Source: an uncultured Bacteroides sp.
GTDB lineage: Bacteria; Bacteroidota; Bacteroidia; Bacteroidales; Bacteroidaceae
Assembly (NCBI RefSeq): GCF_963678425.1
Contig: NZ_OY782854.1
Span: 620,001-684,000, forward strand
Direction: 5' to 3'
DNA length: 64,000 nucleotides
The translations under genes and the position numbers were made by a program. The notes below the pieces were generated by a model. That model saw nothing but the letters and a program-made list of their open reading frames with translations, did not search any database and was not told the origin of the DNA. Shown here piece by piece: positions 43,688-52,253 of the stretch (its first letter is position 1; every line of letters starts with the position of its first letter).

Positions 43688-44281
43688 TTATGCTTTAACC
43701 TTATTGTAATATTCCATATATAGCTTCATTAAAAGCTCAGTATCGAGTCCATTCTTTAAAGACATTTCAAACGAGAGCCCTGAATATATATATCTGAAAT
43801 GCATAGCTACAGTATCAGCATCAAATTCTTTTTTTATTTCTCCTGAGTTGTGTGCATTGCTAACCACTCTTTTCCATAATTCCAATTCTTCTTCGAAGAC
43901 TTCTGAAATAAATGTACCAAAATTGGGATAATATTGTATTGCCTGGAATATAAGGTTGAAATAGCATCTACTCAAATTTTCTACCCCGCAAGATTCTATT
44001 GATTTCATTGTTTTATTAATGCCCTCAATATAGAAATGTATAAAGTCAATTAGGCTGGAATCTTTGAAAGTAGCAAATTTGTTTTCAATATTGTGAGGTG
44101 ATAAGATATATTTGTCAACAACTCTTCTGAAAAGTTCTTCCTTATTTTTCATATAGTAGAAGATTGCTCCACGACTTAGTTCTAAGGCTCTTTCCAAATC
44201 TGCTATTGTAACTTTTTCAAAGTTTTTGGTTAGAAAAAGTTTAAATGCACCAAATAGTATTTTGTCTTCTGTTTCTTTCAC
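43688..44281 (-). CDS. TetR-family transcriptional regulator
   Basis: 197 residues. The N-terminal TetR helix-turn-helix is clear (ILFGAFKLFLTKNFEKVTIADLERALELSRGAIFYYMKNKEELF across helices 1-4). The C-terminal ligand/dimer domain is divergent, so the inducer is unknown. TetR genes usually sit beside their target, often an efflux pump, but no pump is adjacent here; the only palindromic operator nearby is at 43474-43483, downstream of the gene. Confidence 0.92.
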   Translation of the reverse strand: MKETEDKILFGAFKLFLTKNFEKVTIADLERALELSRGAIFYYMKNKEELFRRVVDKYILSPHNIENKFATFKDSSLIDFIHFYIEGINKTMKSIESCGVENLSRCYFNLIFQAIQYYPNFGTFISEVFEEELELWKRVVSNAHNSGEIKKEFDADTVAMHFRYIYSGLSFEMSLKNGLDTELLMKLYMEYYNKVKA

Positions 44282-44551
44282 TTCTGGATGTCAATAAAAT
44301 AAATCAAATAAAGGTAAAAACATTTCTTAAATAGAAGCTTGTATCTACTGTAGTATTATTATTATTTAACAATATTAACAATTTTGTATGCAGATAGGAT
44401 CTCTCTTCTTGCTACTTTACAGATATGATAAAGAGTGGAAAGTAAACGCAGTAGATTGTTTGCTTTTCACTCTTTATAAAGTCTATTTTGTTGAGAGTTA
44501 GTTACATTTTAAAGGATTGACTAATTAATATGGTTGGCTTACATTATCTGT

Positions 44552-45016
44552 TTATCTTTTCCCTTTTGTAATTTTCTGAATATCCTGAAGTGTCATATCT
44601 CCCATAATTTGCATGAATACAAACTCCGGATGTTCATCTACCAGCATTACCAGTTCACTTATTTTACCGTTGTTTTTCTTCTTGATGTAAAAAGTAACCT
44701 TGGAACCTTCATCTTTTACGCGCATCAACTCTTCATATTTCCTATCATAAGCAAAGTGAGTAACTTCGCTTTTCATCATGTTAGAGATCGAAGCTTTTTC
44801 GCTTGTTAAAATCAGTATCGATTCCAGTTTTCCTGCTATTCCTCCAATATCTATACCTTCTGTTTTCATGTTAGGCATCATTTGAAGCATTGATTTAGAT
44901 ATATACACGGAAGTTACTCCGTTCATATCACCAAACTTTTCAACTAGTTTGTTTTGTGCAAATGTCATACTGGCAAAGCACATTAATATTGTAAATAACA
45001 CATGTTTTAATTTCAT
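44552..45016 (-). CDS. DUF4252 protein, secreted (copy 2 of the sigma-factor cluster)
   Basis: 154 residues with a signal peptide (cleavage near MTFAQ). The rest matches DUF4252: an N-terminal FGDMNGVTSVYISKSML segment, a middle KLESILILTSEK segment and a beta-rich end (KVTFYIKKKNNGKISELVML). It has no lipobox. It lies 12 bases downstream of the anti-sigma-like gene, last in the four-gene minus-strand operon. It is paralogous to the first gene of the same operon. Function is unknown. Confidence 0.85.
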   Translation of the reverse strand: MKLKHVLFTILMCFASMTFAQNKLVEKFGDMNGVTSVYISKSMLQMMPNMKTEGIDIGGIAGKLESILILTSEKASISNMMKSEVTHFAYDRKYEELMRVKDEGSKVTFYIKKKNNGKISELVMLVDEHPEFVFMQIMGDMTLQDIQKITKGKR

Positions 45017-45028
45017 CGCTATATTTTA

Positions 45029-45547
45029 TTATTGGCTTATTTGTTCATCTAGAATTTTATTCGCTTTATTCATTCCTTTTTGGGCATTTTCCAATTCAGA
45101 AACTCCTTTATTCAGATTATCAGACACTAGTAATAATGCTTTTTGTGCCTCCTTATATGCATCATTCGGATTAGAATATGTATCTGTAAGCACTGGCTCC
45201 TGTTGTTCTAGATGTGTATATAGTCCCATACTCAAAATTAAGAACAGACCTGCTGCTATACCACTTATCCAATGCCAGTTAGTTATCCTTCTTTTTTGAT
45301 GAGGCCCTCTCTCTTCTTTCTTTTCCCATGAATCAATAAGATGGCTTAACTTCTGCTCCAGATGAGTTGGTACTTCTATGTCATTGCAACTGCTGTACAT
45401 CTTCTGAAACAGTTCTTTTTCTGCCAGTAGATGAGGGGGCACTTCCTGAGTCTCAAAGAAGTGAAATAATTCCTTTTCCTGGTCAACCGATGTTTTTCCT
45501 TCATAAAAATCGGCTATTAACTTTTCTATTTCAAAGATTTTCATCAT
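45029..45547 (-). CDS. Anti-sigma-factor-like single-pass membrane protein
   Basis: 172 residues. A cytoplasmic N-terminal ~90 residues (EIEKLIADFYEGKTSVDQEKEL is typical of Bacteroidetes anti-sigma/partner proteins) is followed by one membrane helix (WISGIAAGLFLILSMGLY) and an extracytoplasmic helical tail. It overlaps the sigma-factor gene by 4 bases, so the two are translationally coupled. It probably holds the sigma factor at the membrane until a signal arrives. There is no FecR domain. Confidence 0.8.
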   Translation of the reverse strand: MMKIFEIEKLIADFYEGKTSVDQEKELFHFFETQEVPPHLLAEKELFQKMYSSCNDIEVPTHLEQKLSHLIDSWEKKEERGPHQKRRITNWHWISGIAAGLFLILSMGLYTHLEQQEPVLTDTYSNPNDAYKEAQKALLLVSDNLNKGVSELENAQKGMNKANKILDEQISQ

Positions 45548-46044
45548 TGTTTCAATATATTAAATTGTTCGCGTATCGTTTTTCTGGCTCTTGATATCAG
45601 TACCCTTATATTGATAGCATTAAGTCCCGTTATTTGTTCTATTTCTTCTATGGAACATTCACCCAGATGCCTTAACTTCATTATTTCCTGCTGCTTTTCA
45701 GGTAGTTGTGTAATGAGTTGTTTCACGCAGTTTAGCTCGTCTTTTATTTCTATTTCATTAATCAGTGAAACCTCATTTGCTTTACTAACGACTTCTATAT
45801 CCTGTTTTTCTGCATCATTTTTGGTTGAACGAAGATAATCAAAACAGATATTCTTAAGTAAGATTACAGAAAACGATTCCGGGTTTTTGATATCAATAAG
45901 TTCATCTCGTTTATTCCATAGTTTCAGATACGCTTCCTGTACCATATCCTCCGCATCACATTGGTTTCCCAATAGCTTGTAGGCAACCCTGTAAAGCTTT
46001 TGGTGACAGGGAAGATATAATCTTTTGAAGCTTTCAGCATCCAT
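45544..46044 (-). CDS. ECF RNA polymerase sigma factor
   Basis: 166 residues. Sigma region 2 is clear (LYRVAYKLLGNQCDAEDMVQEAYLKLW) and region 4 follows near the C-terminus (LPEKQQEIMKLRHLGECSIEEIEQITGL with INIRVLISRARKTIREQ), each a helical block. It lacks regions 1 and 3, as expected for extracytoplasmic-function sigma factors. It is followed, with a 4-base overlap, by the membrane partner protein and preceded at 4 bases by a DUF4252 gene. It probably activates this operon in response to an envelope signal. Confidence 0.93.
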   Translation of the reverse strand: MDAESFKRLYLPCHQKLYRVAYKLLGNQCDAEDMVQEAYLKLWNKRDELIDIKNPESFSVILLKNICFDYLRSTKNDAEKQDIEVVSKANEVSLINEIEIKDELNCVKQLITQLPEKQQEIMKLRHLGECSIEEIEQITGLNAINIRVLISRARKTIREQFNILKQ

Positions 46045-46048
46045 GTTC

Positions 46049-46504
46049 TTATTTATCAGTGAGTTTAGCTATATCAGATTTTTTAAACTTTCCTTTGATC
46101 TTCACTAAAGAAGAATCATTGCCGGTAGAAATTACTACTAACTCACAAATTTCTTCATTCTTTATTTTGACCAGAACCCTGACATTCTCACCATTTTCAT
46201 TGGAACGAACCAATGTTTCATAGCCTTCATCCTTTAGTGTTTTTACCTTTTTAGTAAAGTCATCTTTTATATTCGATGAACAACTGCTAAGATCAAGTAC
46301 CTGTACGGAGTCTGTACCTTTTAGTCCAGGTATGTCCTTGCCGCTCATGAAGGGTTTTATAACTGTCATTAGAAACTTATTTAGTTTCACATTTTCAACA
46401 TTCGGCACATTAGAGAATTCGGCAAACAAGTTGTCAATGTTTTGCCCCATGCTCCATTGAGCTATCAGAAGCATAGATATGCACAAAATACATTTCTTTA
46501 TCAT
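46049..46504 (-). CDS. DUF4252 protein, secreted (copy 1 of the sigma-factor cluster)
   Basis: 151 residues with a signal peptide (cleavage near SMGQ). DUF4252-like layout: LFAEFSNVPNVENVKLNKFLM, a middle segment SVQVLDLSSCS, and beta-strands ending GKFKKSDIAKLTDK. It is the first gene of the operon DUF4252, sigma, anti-sigma-like, DUF4252. Such proteins often sit by ECF sigma genes in Bacteroidetes. It may sense or respond to envelope conditions, but this is inference. Confidence 0.85.
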   Translation of the reverse strand: MIKKCILCISMLLIAQWSMGQNIDNLFAEFSNVPNVENVKLNKFLMTVIKPFMSGKDIPGLKGTDSVQVLDLSSCSSNIKDDFTKKVKTLKDEGYETLVRSNENGENVRVLVKIKNEEICELVVISTGNDSSLVKIKGKFKKSDIAKLTDK

Positions 46505-46621
46505 AATCCTGTAGATTTTAAGTGATTACTCTTTTTATTGAATTCTTGACGCGCTATCAATGTGAATACATTAATAAAGACGTAATGCACCGGAATGTTG
46601 TTACAAATAAAACAAAAAAAA

Positions 46622-46661
46622 GAGCGAAAAGAAAAGATTTTTATCTCTTTCCGTTTCGCTC
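46622..46661 (-). terminator. Terminator after recA
   Basis: GAGCGAAA (46622-46629) pairs with TTTCGCTC (46654-46661), with further imperfect pairing inside; on the minus strand a U-rich run follows. Confidence 0.7.
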
Positions 46662-46682
46662 CTCTATTTTTTTAGAAAAAAA

Positions 46683-47723
46683 TTAGTTTTTCTTTTCTTT
46701 CAGTTTTTCAAAGACTAATGCTTCCAGTTCATCTGCCAGTTCAGGATTATCACTGATGCATTGTTTAGCTGCATCTCTTCCCTGTCCCAGTTTGGTATCA
46801 TTGTAGCTATACCATGAACCGCTTTTCTTGATGATTCCCATATCTGCGCCCAGGTCTACAATTTCTCCGGAACGGGAGATTCCTTCTCCAAACATAATAT
46901 CGAATTCTGCTTTGCGGAAAGGAGGTGCCACTTTATTCTTTACTACTTTTACGCGAGTCTGGTTACCGATAACCTCATCACCATCCTTAAGCTGGCTGAT
47001 GCGGCGAATATCCAAACGTACGGAAGCATAAAATTTTAGTGCATTACCACCGGTTGTTGTTTCCGGATTACCAAACATAACACCAATCTTTTCACGCAAC
47101 TGGTTGATAAAGATACAAGTAGTTTTTGTTTTGCTGATAGTGCCGGTAAGCTTACGCAAAGCCTGAGACATTAAACGAGCCTGAAGACCTACCTTGTTTT
47201 CTCCCATATCACCTTCTATTTCTGCTTTCGGTGTTAGTGCAGCAACAGAGTCGATTACAACAATGTCAACGGCAGAAGAGCGGATCAGCTGATCGGCAAT
47301 TTCTAATGCCTGTTCGCCATTGTCTGGTTGTGAAATCAAAAGGTCGTCTATATTTACACCTAGTTTGGCAGCATAAAAACGATCGAAGGCATGTTCGGCA
47401 TCGATTATAGCAGCAATACCTCCGGCTTTCTGTGCTTGTGCAATGGCATGGATTGCAAGTGTTGTTTTACCTGAAGATTCAGGACCATAGATTTCAATAA
47501 CTCTTCCTCGGGGGTAACCGCCCACTCCTAATGCTACATTTAATGCTATAGAGCCGGTAGGGATTACTTCTATTTCCTGCACATTGTCATCGCCGAGTTT
47601 CATGATAGAACCTTTGCCGTAGCTCTTTTCTATCTTATCCATGGCAGCCTGTAAGGCTTTTAATTTTTCGCTTGATGCCATATTCGTTTGAAAATTTAAT
47701 TCATCGCTTTCTTTTTTTGCCAT
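46683..47723 (-). CDS. recA: Recombinase RecA
   Basis: 346 residues, normal for RecA. It forms filaments on single-stranded DNA, carries out strand exchange and triggers the SOS response. Walker A is GPESSGKTT; loop L1 and L2 regions, INQLREKIGVMFGNPETTTGG (over the motif) and the Walker B VVIDSVAAL are all present. It starts 23 bases after bcp and is probably cotranscribed. No LexA box was recognised. Confidence 0.98.
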   Translation of the reverse strand: MAKKESDELNFQTNMASSEKLKALQAAMDKIEKSYGKGSIMKLGDDNVQEIEVIPTGSIALNVALGVGGYPRGRVIEIYGPESSGKTTLAIHAIAQAQKAGGIAAIIDAEHAFDRFYAAKLGVNIDDLLISQPDNGEQALEIADQLIRSSAVDIVVIDSVAALTPKAEIEGDMGENKVGLQARLMSQALRKLTGTISKTKTTCIFINQLREKIGVMFGNPETTTGGNALKFYASVRLDIRRISQLKDGDEVIGNQTRVKVVKNKVAPPFRKAEFDIMFGEGISRSGEIVDLGADMGIIKKSGSWYSYNDTKLGQGRDAAKQCISDNPELADELEALVFEKLKEKKN

Positions 47724-47746
47724 AAATTAGTTGTTATTACTTGTTC

Positions 47747-48196
47747 TTACTTTAATATTTGTTGAGCATGTTCTTTTGTGCTCACTTCTTTCGGAGAAAT
47801 AATACGTTCGATAATGCCTTCTTCATTAATGATGAAAGTTGTGCGGAGTGTTCCCATATATGATCTTCCGTACATTTTCTTCTCTGCCCACACACCGAAT
47901 TCTTCTACCAGTTTTTTCTCAGTATCAGCAATCAGTGTAAAAGGGAGCTCATTCTTTTCAATAAACTTTTGGTGAGATTTCTCATTGTCTACGCTTACTC
48001 CGATAACTTCATATCCCGCCTTTCGAAGATCGGTATAATTATCGCGGAGACTGCAGGCCTGAGCTGTGCATCCCGAAGTATTATCTTTAGGATAGAAGTA
48101 CAACACCACTTTCTTTCCTTTATAATTGCTAAGGCGAATTTCTTCTCCTTTTTCGTTTATGCCCAATATTTCAGGGGCTTTATCTCCTACATTCAT
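47747..48196 (-). CDS. bcp: Thiol peroxidase / peroxiredoxin, Bcp type
   Basis: 149 residues. The peroxidatic Cys is in DNTSGCTAQACSLRD, which also carries the second Cys five residues later as in atypical two-Cys Bcp proteins. FYPKDNTSGCT, GVSVDNEKSHQKF and MYGRSYMGTLRTTFII match the family. It reduces peroxides in the cytoplasm. It lies directly upstream of recA. Confidence 0.94.
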   Translation of the reverse strand: MNVGDKAPEILGINEKGEEIRLSNYKGKKVVLYFYPKDNTSGCTAQACSLRDNYTDLRKAGYEVIGVSVDNEKSHQKFIEKNELPFTLIADTEKKLVEEFGVWAEKKMYGRSYMGTLRTTFIINEEGIIERIISPKEVSTKEHAQQILK

Positions 48197-48302
48197 AATT
48201 CTTTATTGATAAATTTAATGATTAAAAAGATAAAAATAAAACGTTGTGAGTGAGAAAAGAAGGTGCCAAATACTTTTGTGCACCCTCTGAAAAGTTCTGT
48301 AT

Positions 48303-49496
48303 TTAAAGTTCCAGATCTCCGTCGAACACCTCTACCCAAGGCAAACCTTGTTTGTTGAGTTGTTCCATGAACGGATCCGGATTAAAGTCTTCTACATTAT
48401 TAACGCCCGGATTTCTCCATTCGCCTTTAATGAACATCATTGCACCAATCATGGCAGGTACACCGGTTGTGTAACTTACGCCCTGAGCACCGGTTTCTTT
48501 ATAAGCTGCTTCGTGGCTACAGTTATTGTATACGTAATAAGTACGTTCTTTTCCGTCTTTGATACCACGAATACGGCAGCCAATGGAAGTCTCTCCGGTA
48601 TAGTTTTCGCCTAGATCTCCCGGATTAGGAAGAACGGCTTTCAGGAACTGGATAGGAACAATTTTTTGTCCGTTGTAATCAATTTCATCAATACGAGCCA
48701 TACCAATGTTCTGGATAACGCGAAGGTGGGTTAAGTATTCCTGTCCGAAAGTCATCCAGAAGCGTGCGCGCTTAAGAGTAGGGTAGTTCTTTACCAGAGA
48801 TTCCAGCTCTTCATGGTAAATTACGTATGATTCTTTAGGACCGATATTAGGATAATTCAGCGGTTTGTGAATCTGATGAGGTTCAGTAACCACCCATTCT
48901 CCGTTTTCGTAGTATTTTCCTTTTTGCGTAACCTCACGGATATTGATTTCCGGATTGAAGTTCGTAGCAAATGCTTTGTGATGATCTCCTGCATTGCAAT
49001 CCACAATATCCAGATAATTAATTTCATCAAAATGATGTTTAGCTGCATAGGCAGTATAAACGCCACTTACTCCCGGGTCGAAACCGCATCCTAAGATAGC
49101 AGTGAGTCCGGCTTTTTTAAACTTATCCTGATATGCCCATTGCCAGCTGTACTCAAAATGAGCTTCATCCTTAGGCTCATAGTTTGCTGTGTCAAGGTAG
49201 TTAACCCCTGCAATCAGACAAGCATCCATAATAGTAAGATCCTGATAAGGAAGAGCTACATTGATTACTAGCTCCGGTTTGAAATCGTTGAATAAAGCAA
49301 CAAGTTCATCTACATTGTCGGCATCTACCTGAGCCGTTTTTATTCTGTCTCCGCCAATTGCTTTAGCTATGGCATCACATTTCGATTTTGTGCGGCTTGC
49401 CAACATAATATCTGTGAAAACATCAGCATTTTGTGCCACTTTATGTGCAACAACGGTTCCAACACCGCCGGCACCAATAATTAGAACTCTACCCAT
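48303..49496 (-). CDS. Carboxynorspermidine dehydrogenase (saccharopine-dehydrogenase family)
   Basis: 397 residues. The Rossmann start is G8-A-G-G-V-G13; family stretches include LVINVALPYQDLTIMDACL, YLDTANYEP, GCGFDPGVSGV and a C-terminal YTTGVPAMIGAMMF. In Bacteroides this protein makes carboxyspermidine or carboxynorspermidine from aspartate semialdehyde and a diamine, a step in the alternative polyamine route. The partner decarboxylase is not adjacent. It has its own promoter (49536-49543, minus), so it is not part of the upstream transporter transcript. Confidence 0.9.
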   Translation of the reverse strand: MGRVLIIGAGGVGTVVAHKVAQNADVFTDIMLASRTKSKCDAIAKAIGGDRIKTAQVDADNVDELVALFNDFKPELVINVALPYQDLTIMDACLIAGVNYLDTANYEPKDEAHFEYSWQWAYQDKFKKAGLTAILGCGFDPGVSGVYTAYAAKHHFDEINYLDIVDCNAGDHHKAFATNFNPEINIREVTQKGKYYENGEWVVTEPHQIHKPLNYPNIGPKESYVIYHEELESLVKNYPTLKRARFWMTFGQEYLTHLRVIQNIGMARIDEIDYNGQKIVPIQFLKAVLPNPGDLGENYTGETSIGCRIRGIKDGKERTYYVYNNCSHEAAYKETGAQGVSYTTGVPAMIGAMMFIKGEWRNPGVNNVEDFNPDPFMEQLNKQGLPWVEVFDGDLEL

Positions 49497-49535
49497 TTAA
49501 GTGTAATTTAATTGTTTTAATATTGATAACTTGAG

Positions 49536-49543
49536 CAAAGATA
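49536..49543 (-). promoter_or_regulatory. -7 element (TATCTTTG) of the carboxynorspermidine dehydrogenase gene
   Basis: On the minus strand TATCTTTG lies 39 bases before the start codon. Confidence 0.6.
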
Positions 49544-49624
49544 AATAAATTAATTGAAGTGCGGGAAATAATATTGCAATATTTATGCCTTTATAATACG
49601 CGACTATTTCTTTGCTCCCGAGGG

Positions 49625-50623
49625 CTATTTACCCATACCGCCGTTCTTTGCAATGATCCAGATAATAATGGGTGCACCAAAGAGTGCAGTGACCGAATTG
49701 ATGGGTAATGTGCCCTGGCTGCCAGGCATTTGGGAGACAAGGTCGCAGACAAGCATAATCACACTTCCGCAAAGAATGGAAGCCGGAATTATTTTCTGGT
49801 GGTCGGATGTATGAAAGATTCCCCGGGCTATATGAGGAACTGTTACTCCGATAAAGGCAATAGGCCCGGTAAAGGCGGTAGAGGTTCCGGCCAATAAGGC
49901 TGTGGCAAGAATAACCCACAGACGAGTGCGGGGAACAGATATACCAAGTCCGGTGGCATACTTTTCACCTAGTAATAATATGTTAAGGCGTTTCTGCATA
50001 ATAAAGGCTAATCCTGTGCCCACCACCACAATAGGCGCCATGATTCCCATGTAACTCCAGCTTACAGCCGAAAGACTGCCAAATGTCCACGATATGAAAA
50101 GTTTCAGAGTATCCGGATTGCTGGTACTTTGCAGAATACTGACAATGGCTCCGGCAAAGTTGCCAAACATCATTCCTATTATTAATAAGGAAACGGTTTG
50201 CGGAACTTTGACAGATACGATAATAACCAGTAACAATACACCTACAGCTCCCAATACAGCTGCAGTTACCTGTCCCCATCCTGCAATAACAAACCATGGA
50301 AGTGAGGACGCTCCTAAAGTGAGTAAGGCAACTCCCAGACTGGCTCCCGAAGTAACACCCAGTACATCTGGTCCGGCCAGCGGATTGCGGAAGAGGGTCT
50401 GCATCAGGACACCGGCCACAGACAATGCCGCCCCGGTAAGAATTGCCGTTAATGCCTTGGGAAGTCTGTAATTGAGGATGATCTCCCGGTAAAGTATATC
50501 ATCACCAGTTCCGGTAAGGGAATGCCATACATCGTTTAGCGAGAGGTTTACGCTTCCGAAGACAATGTCACAAGTAAAAGCGACCATGAAAAGGACTATC
50601 AGTAGTAGGAATCTCGTTCTCAT
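49625..50623 (-). CDS. FecCD/BtuC-type ABC transporter permease
   Basis: 332 residues with about 9-10 membrane helices. Family motifs are LPKALTAILTGAALSVAGVLMQ, NPLAGPDVLGVTSGASLG and FIGVTVPHIARG. It forms the inner-membrane channel for iron-siderophore, haem or cobalamin import. It overlaps the binding-protein gene by 4 bases. The ATPase gene that normally follows is not there; the next gene on this strand is unrelated and has its own promoter, so the ATPase must be supplied from elsewhere. Confidence 0.93.
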   Translation of the reverse strand: MRTRFLLLIVLFMVAFTCDIVFGSVNLSLNDVWHSLTGTGDDILYREIILNYRLPKALTAILTGAALSVAGVLMQTLFRNPLAGPDVLGVTSGASLGVALLTLGASSLPWFVIAGWGQVTAAVLGAVGVLLLVIIVSVKVPQTVSLLIIGMMFGNFAGAIVSILQSTSNPDTLKLFISWTFGSLSAVSWSYMGIMAPIVVVGTGLAFIMQKRLNILLLGEKYATGLGISVPRTRLWVILATALLAGTSTAFTGPIAFIGVTVPHIARGIFHTSDHQKIIPASILCGSVIMLVCDLVSQMPGSQGTLPINSVTALFGAPIIIWIIAKNGGMGK

Positions 50624-51744
50624 TTCAGCTTTTGCATGTAGGTAAACTCATAAGAAGGAAGCAATTCCGGGTGAAGCGCTTTTATCATATCACTAAGCAA
50701 CAGATCGGGGCGGGCAATGGCACTTTCCCAGTAATCATTTCCTCCCGTGGCATTCATCCGTTTATTGTAATTATATACATTTCCTTCTTTGTACGCCTTG
50801 AACAGTTTGTATTTTGCATCGAGCTTTCCAAGCTCATTGAGCGAGTTGGCTTGCGTGCCCACCCACACATCTGCCTTGCTGAAATTAACTAAAGCCGACT
50901 CTATATTGGAAGAAATGCTTCCGCTGGTGTTGTCGTTCTCATAAAAATAGGAGGCACCTGCATCGCGAAACATTTTTGCATTAAAGCTCATTCCGGCAGG
51001 CATTGACCATGCACCCCGGAAATCCTGTCCGGACAATAGGGTAGGGCGACTTTTTACTTTCAGAGCCAATGCTGATACCTCTTTGTATCTTTTCTCTACA
51101 TCGTTAAATAAGCTGTCAGCCAAAGCCGATTTATCAAAAAACGCTCCTATAAACTTGATCCATTCAGCGCGGCCTAGCAATGTTTTCTCCTGCCACTCTA
51201 TATTATAGATAACCGACAATCCGTTTTGAGTAAGCCTTTTCGAGTTCGCATCCTCTGCATTGTAAGCCGAAGTCATCACCGCTTGCGGACGGAGCATCAT
51301 CAGATTTTCAATATCCAGATTAAAAGCATCTCCCAGATCTTTTATTTTTCCGGCTTTTACACCTCCCAGAATCTGTGGATTGTATACCCATGCGGCACTG
51401 CACACTCCCGTCACTTTGTCAAGTTCCCCTAGCATCTGCAGAAATTCAAAGTAAGTAGCCGAGTTGGCCACCAGGGATTTCAGCGGAATCAGAATCTTCT
51501 TTCCATCCTGTGGCACAGAAACTTTTGCATCCTTTACCAGATAATACCGATCATAAACCGCCCCTCTTTTCCAGGGATTGTAGACTGTTACACAGGTATA
51601 TTTGTCAGACTTTCCAATAGAAAAACCTTCTGCGTATTTTATTATCAGCTGTTCTCCTGTAGCCTGGTTTCTGTTCTGTTGCTTATTCACGCAACTTGAA
51701 AAGAGTGTCAGTATAATTAGCAGGGCATAATATAGATGTTTCAT
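50620..51744 (-). CDS. ABC transporter substrate-binding lipoprotein (iron chelate or cobalamin type)
   Basis: 374 residues from the ATG at 51744, which gives a clean lipoprotein signal (MKHLYYALLIILTLFSSCVN); an earlier in-frame start at 51768 would hide it. The body has the two-lobed periplasmic binding-protein pattern of the FecB/BtuF group (ELDKVTGVCSAAWVYNP, LRPQAVMTSAYNAED, WEKTL-type linker, FSKADVWVGTQ). The ligand cannot be read from sequence. It is cotranscribed with the overlapping permease gene. Confidence 0.88.
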   Translation of the reverse strand: MKHLYYALLIILTLFSSCVNKQQNRNQATGEQLIIKYAEGFSIGKSDKYTCVTVYNPWKRGAVYDRYYLVKDAKVSVPQDGKKILIPLKSLVANSATYFEFLQMLGELDKVTGVCSAAWVYNPQILGGVKAGKIKDLGDAFNLDIENLMMLRPQAVMTSAYNAEDANSKRLTQNGLSVIYNIEWQEKTLLGRAEWIKFIGAFFDKSALADSLFNDVEKRYKEVSALALKVKSRPTLLSGQDFRGAWSMPAGMSFNAKMFRDAGASYFYENDNTSGSISSNIESALVNFSKADVWVGTQANSLNELGKLDAKYKLFKAYKEGNVYNYNKRMNATGGNDYWESAIARPDLLLSDMIKALHPELLPSYEFTYMQKLK

Positions 51745-52253
51745 TGTTCTTTTGGTTTGTAATGACAAAGGTACATAAATTGCAGAAAGAAAGCAGCAGT
51801 TTGGTAAGCTTTTCTTTCACGGGAGCTAAGTTGTTTTCCCTTGAATAATAAGAAATTATTCTAATAATCTTTTTAAATAGGTGTACTCTTAATCTGTTTA
51901 AAGTGTAGAGTATACTATATATAAGACTAGAGTATATTTGAATAAGGTGTAGATCTTATTCTAAATATAACCTGAATAATTAGCTAAGGTCTCGCCTTAC
52001 ATCTGCTTAGTATTGGGCAATTGTTCTTTTGTCAATCAAGAAGCTGTGTCTGACATAACGGCAGATTCTCTGTCAGGAACTTTACTAAAACAGAAAACTT
52101 TGCTGTCATTTTCCCAAACTTTGCTGCTGATTTTTATTTTTGGCACGAGGTTTGTTTATTAGTTGGCGTACGGCTGCTTCAGGCATAAAGTAAAGTTAGA
52201 GAGCAGCCGACAAAATTATAAATAGAATAATAATTAAAAATAGAATAATAATC
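51745..52253. other. Divergent regulatory gap between the binding-protein gene and dnaK
   Basis: 509 bases without an ORF. It holds AT-rich partial repeats (AGAGTATA at ~51905 and ~51930), two copies of AACTTTGCTG 21 bases apart (52097-52127), a TATTTTTG -7 element for dnaK (52135-52142), and a leader hairpin CGGCTGCT/AGCAGCCG (52171-52178 with 52202-52209). No CIRCE heat-shock operator is seen. Confidence 0.55.
52135..52142 (+). promoter_or_regulatory. Putative -7 element (TATTTTTG) of dnaK
   Basis: TATTTTTG matches the consensus, about 110 bases before the ATG. The upstream TTTG is only 11 bases away, so an alternative or activated promoter is possible. Confidence 0.45.
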
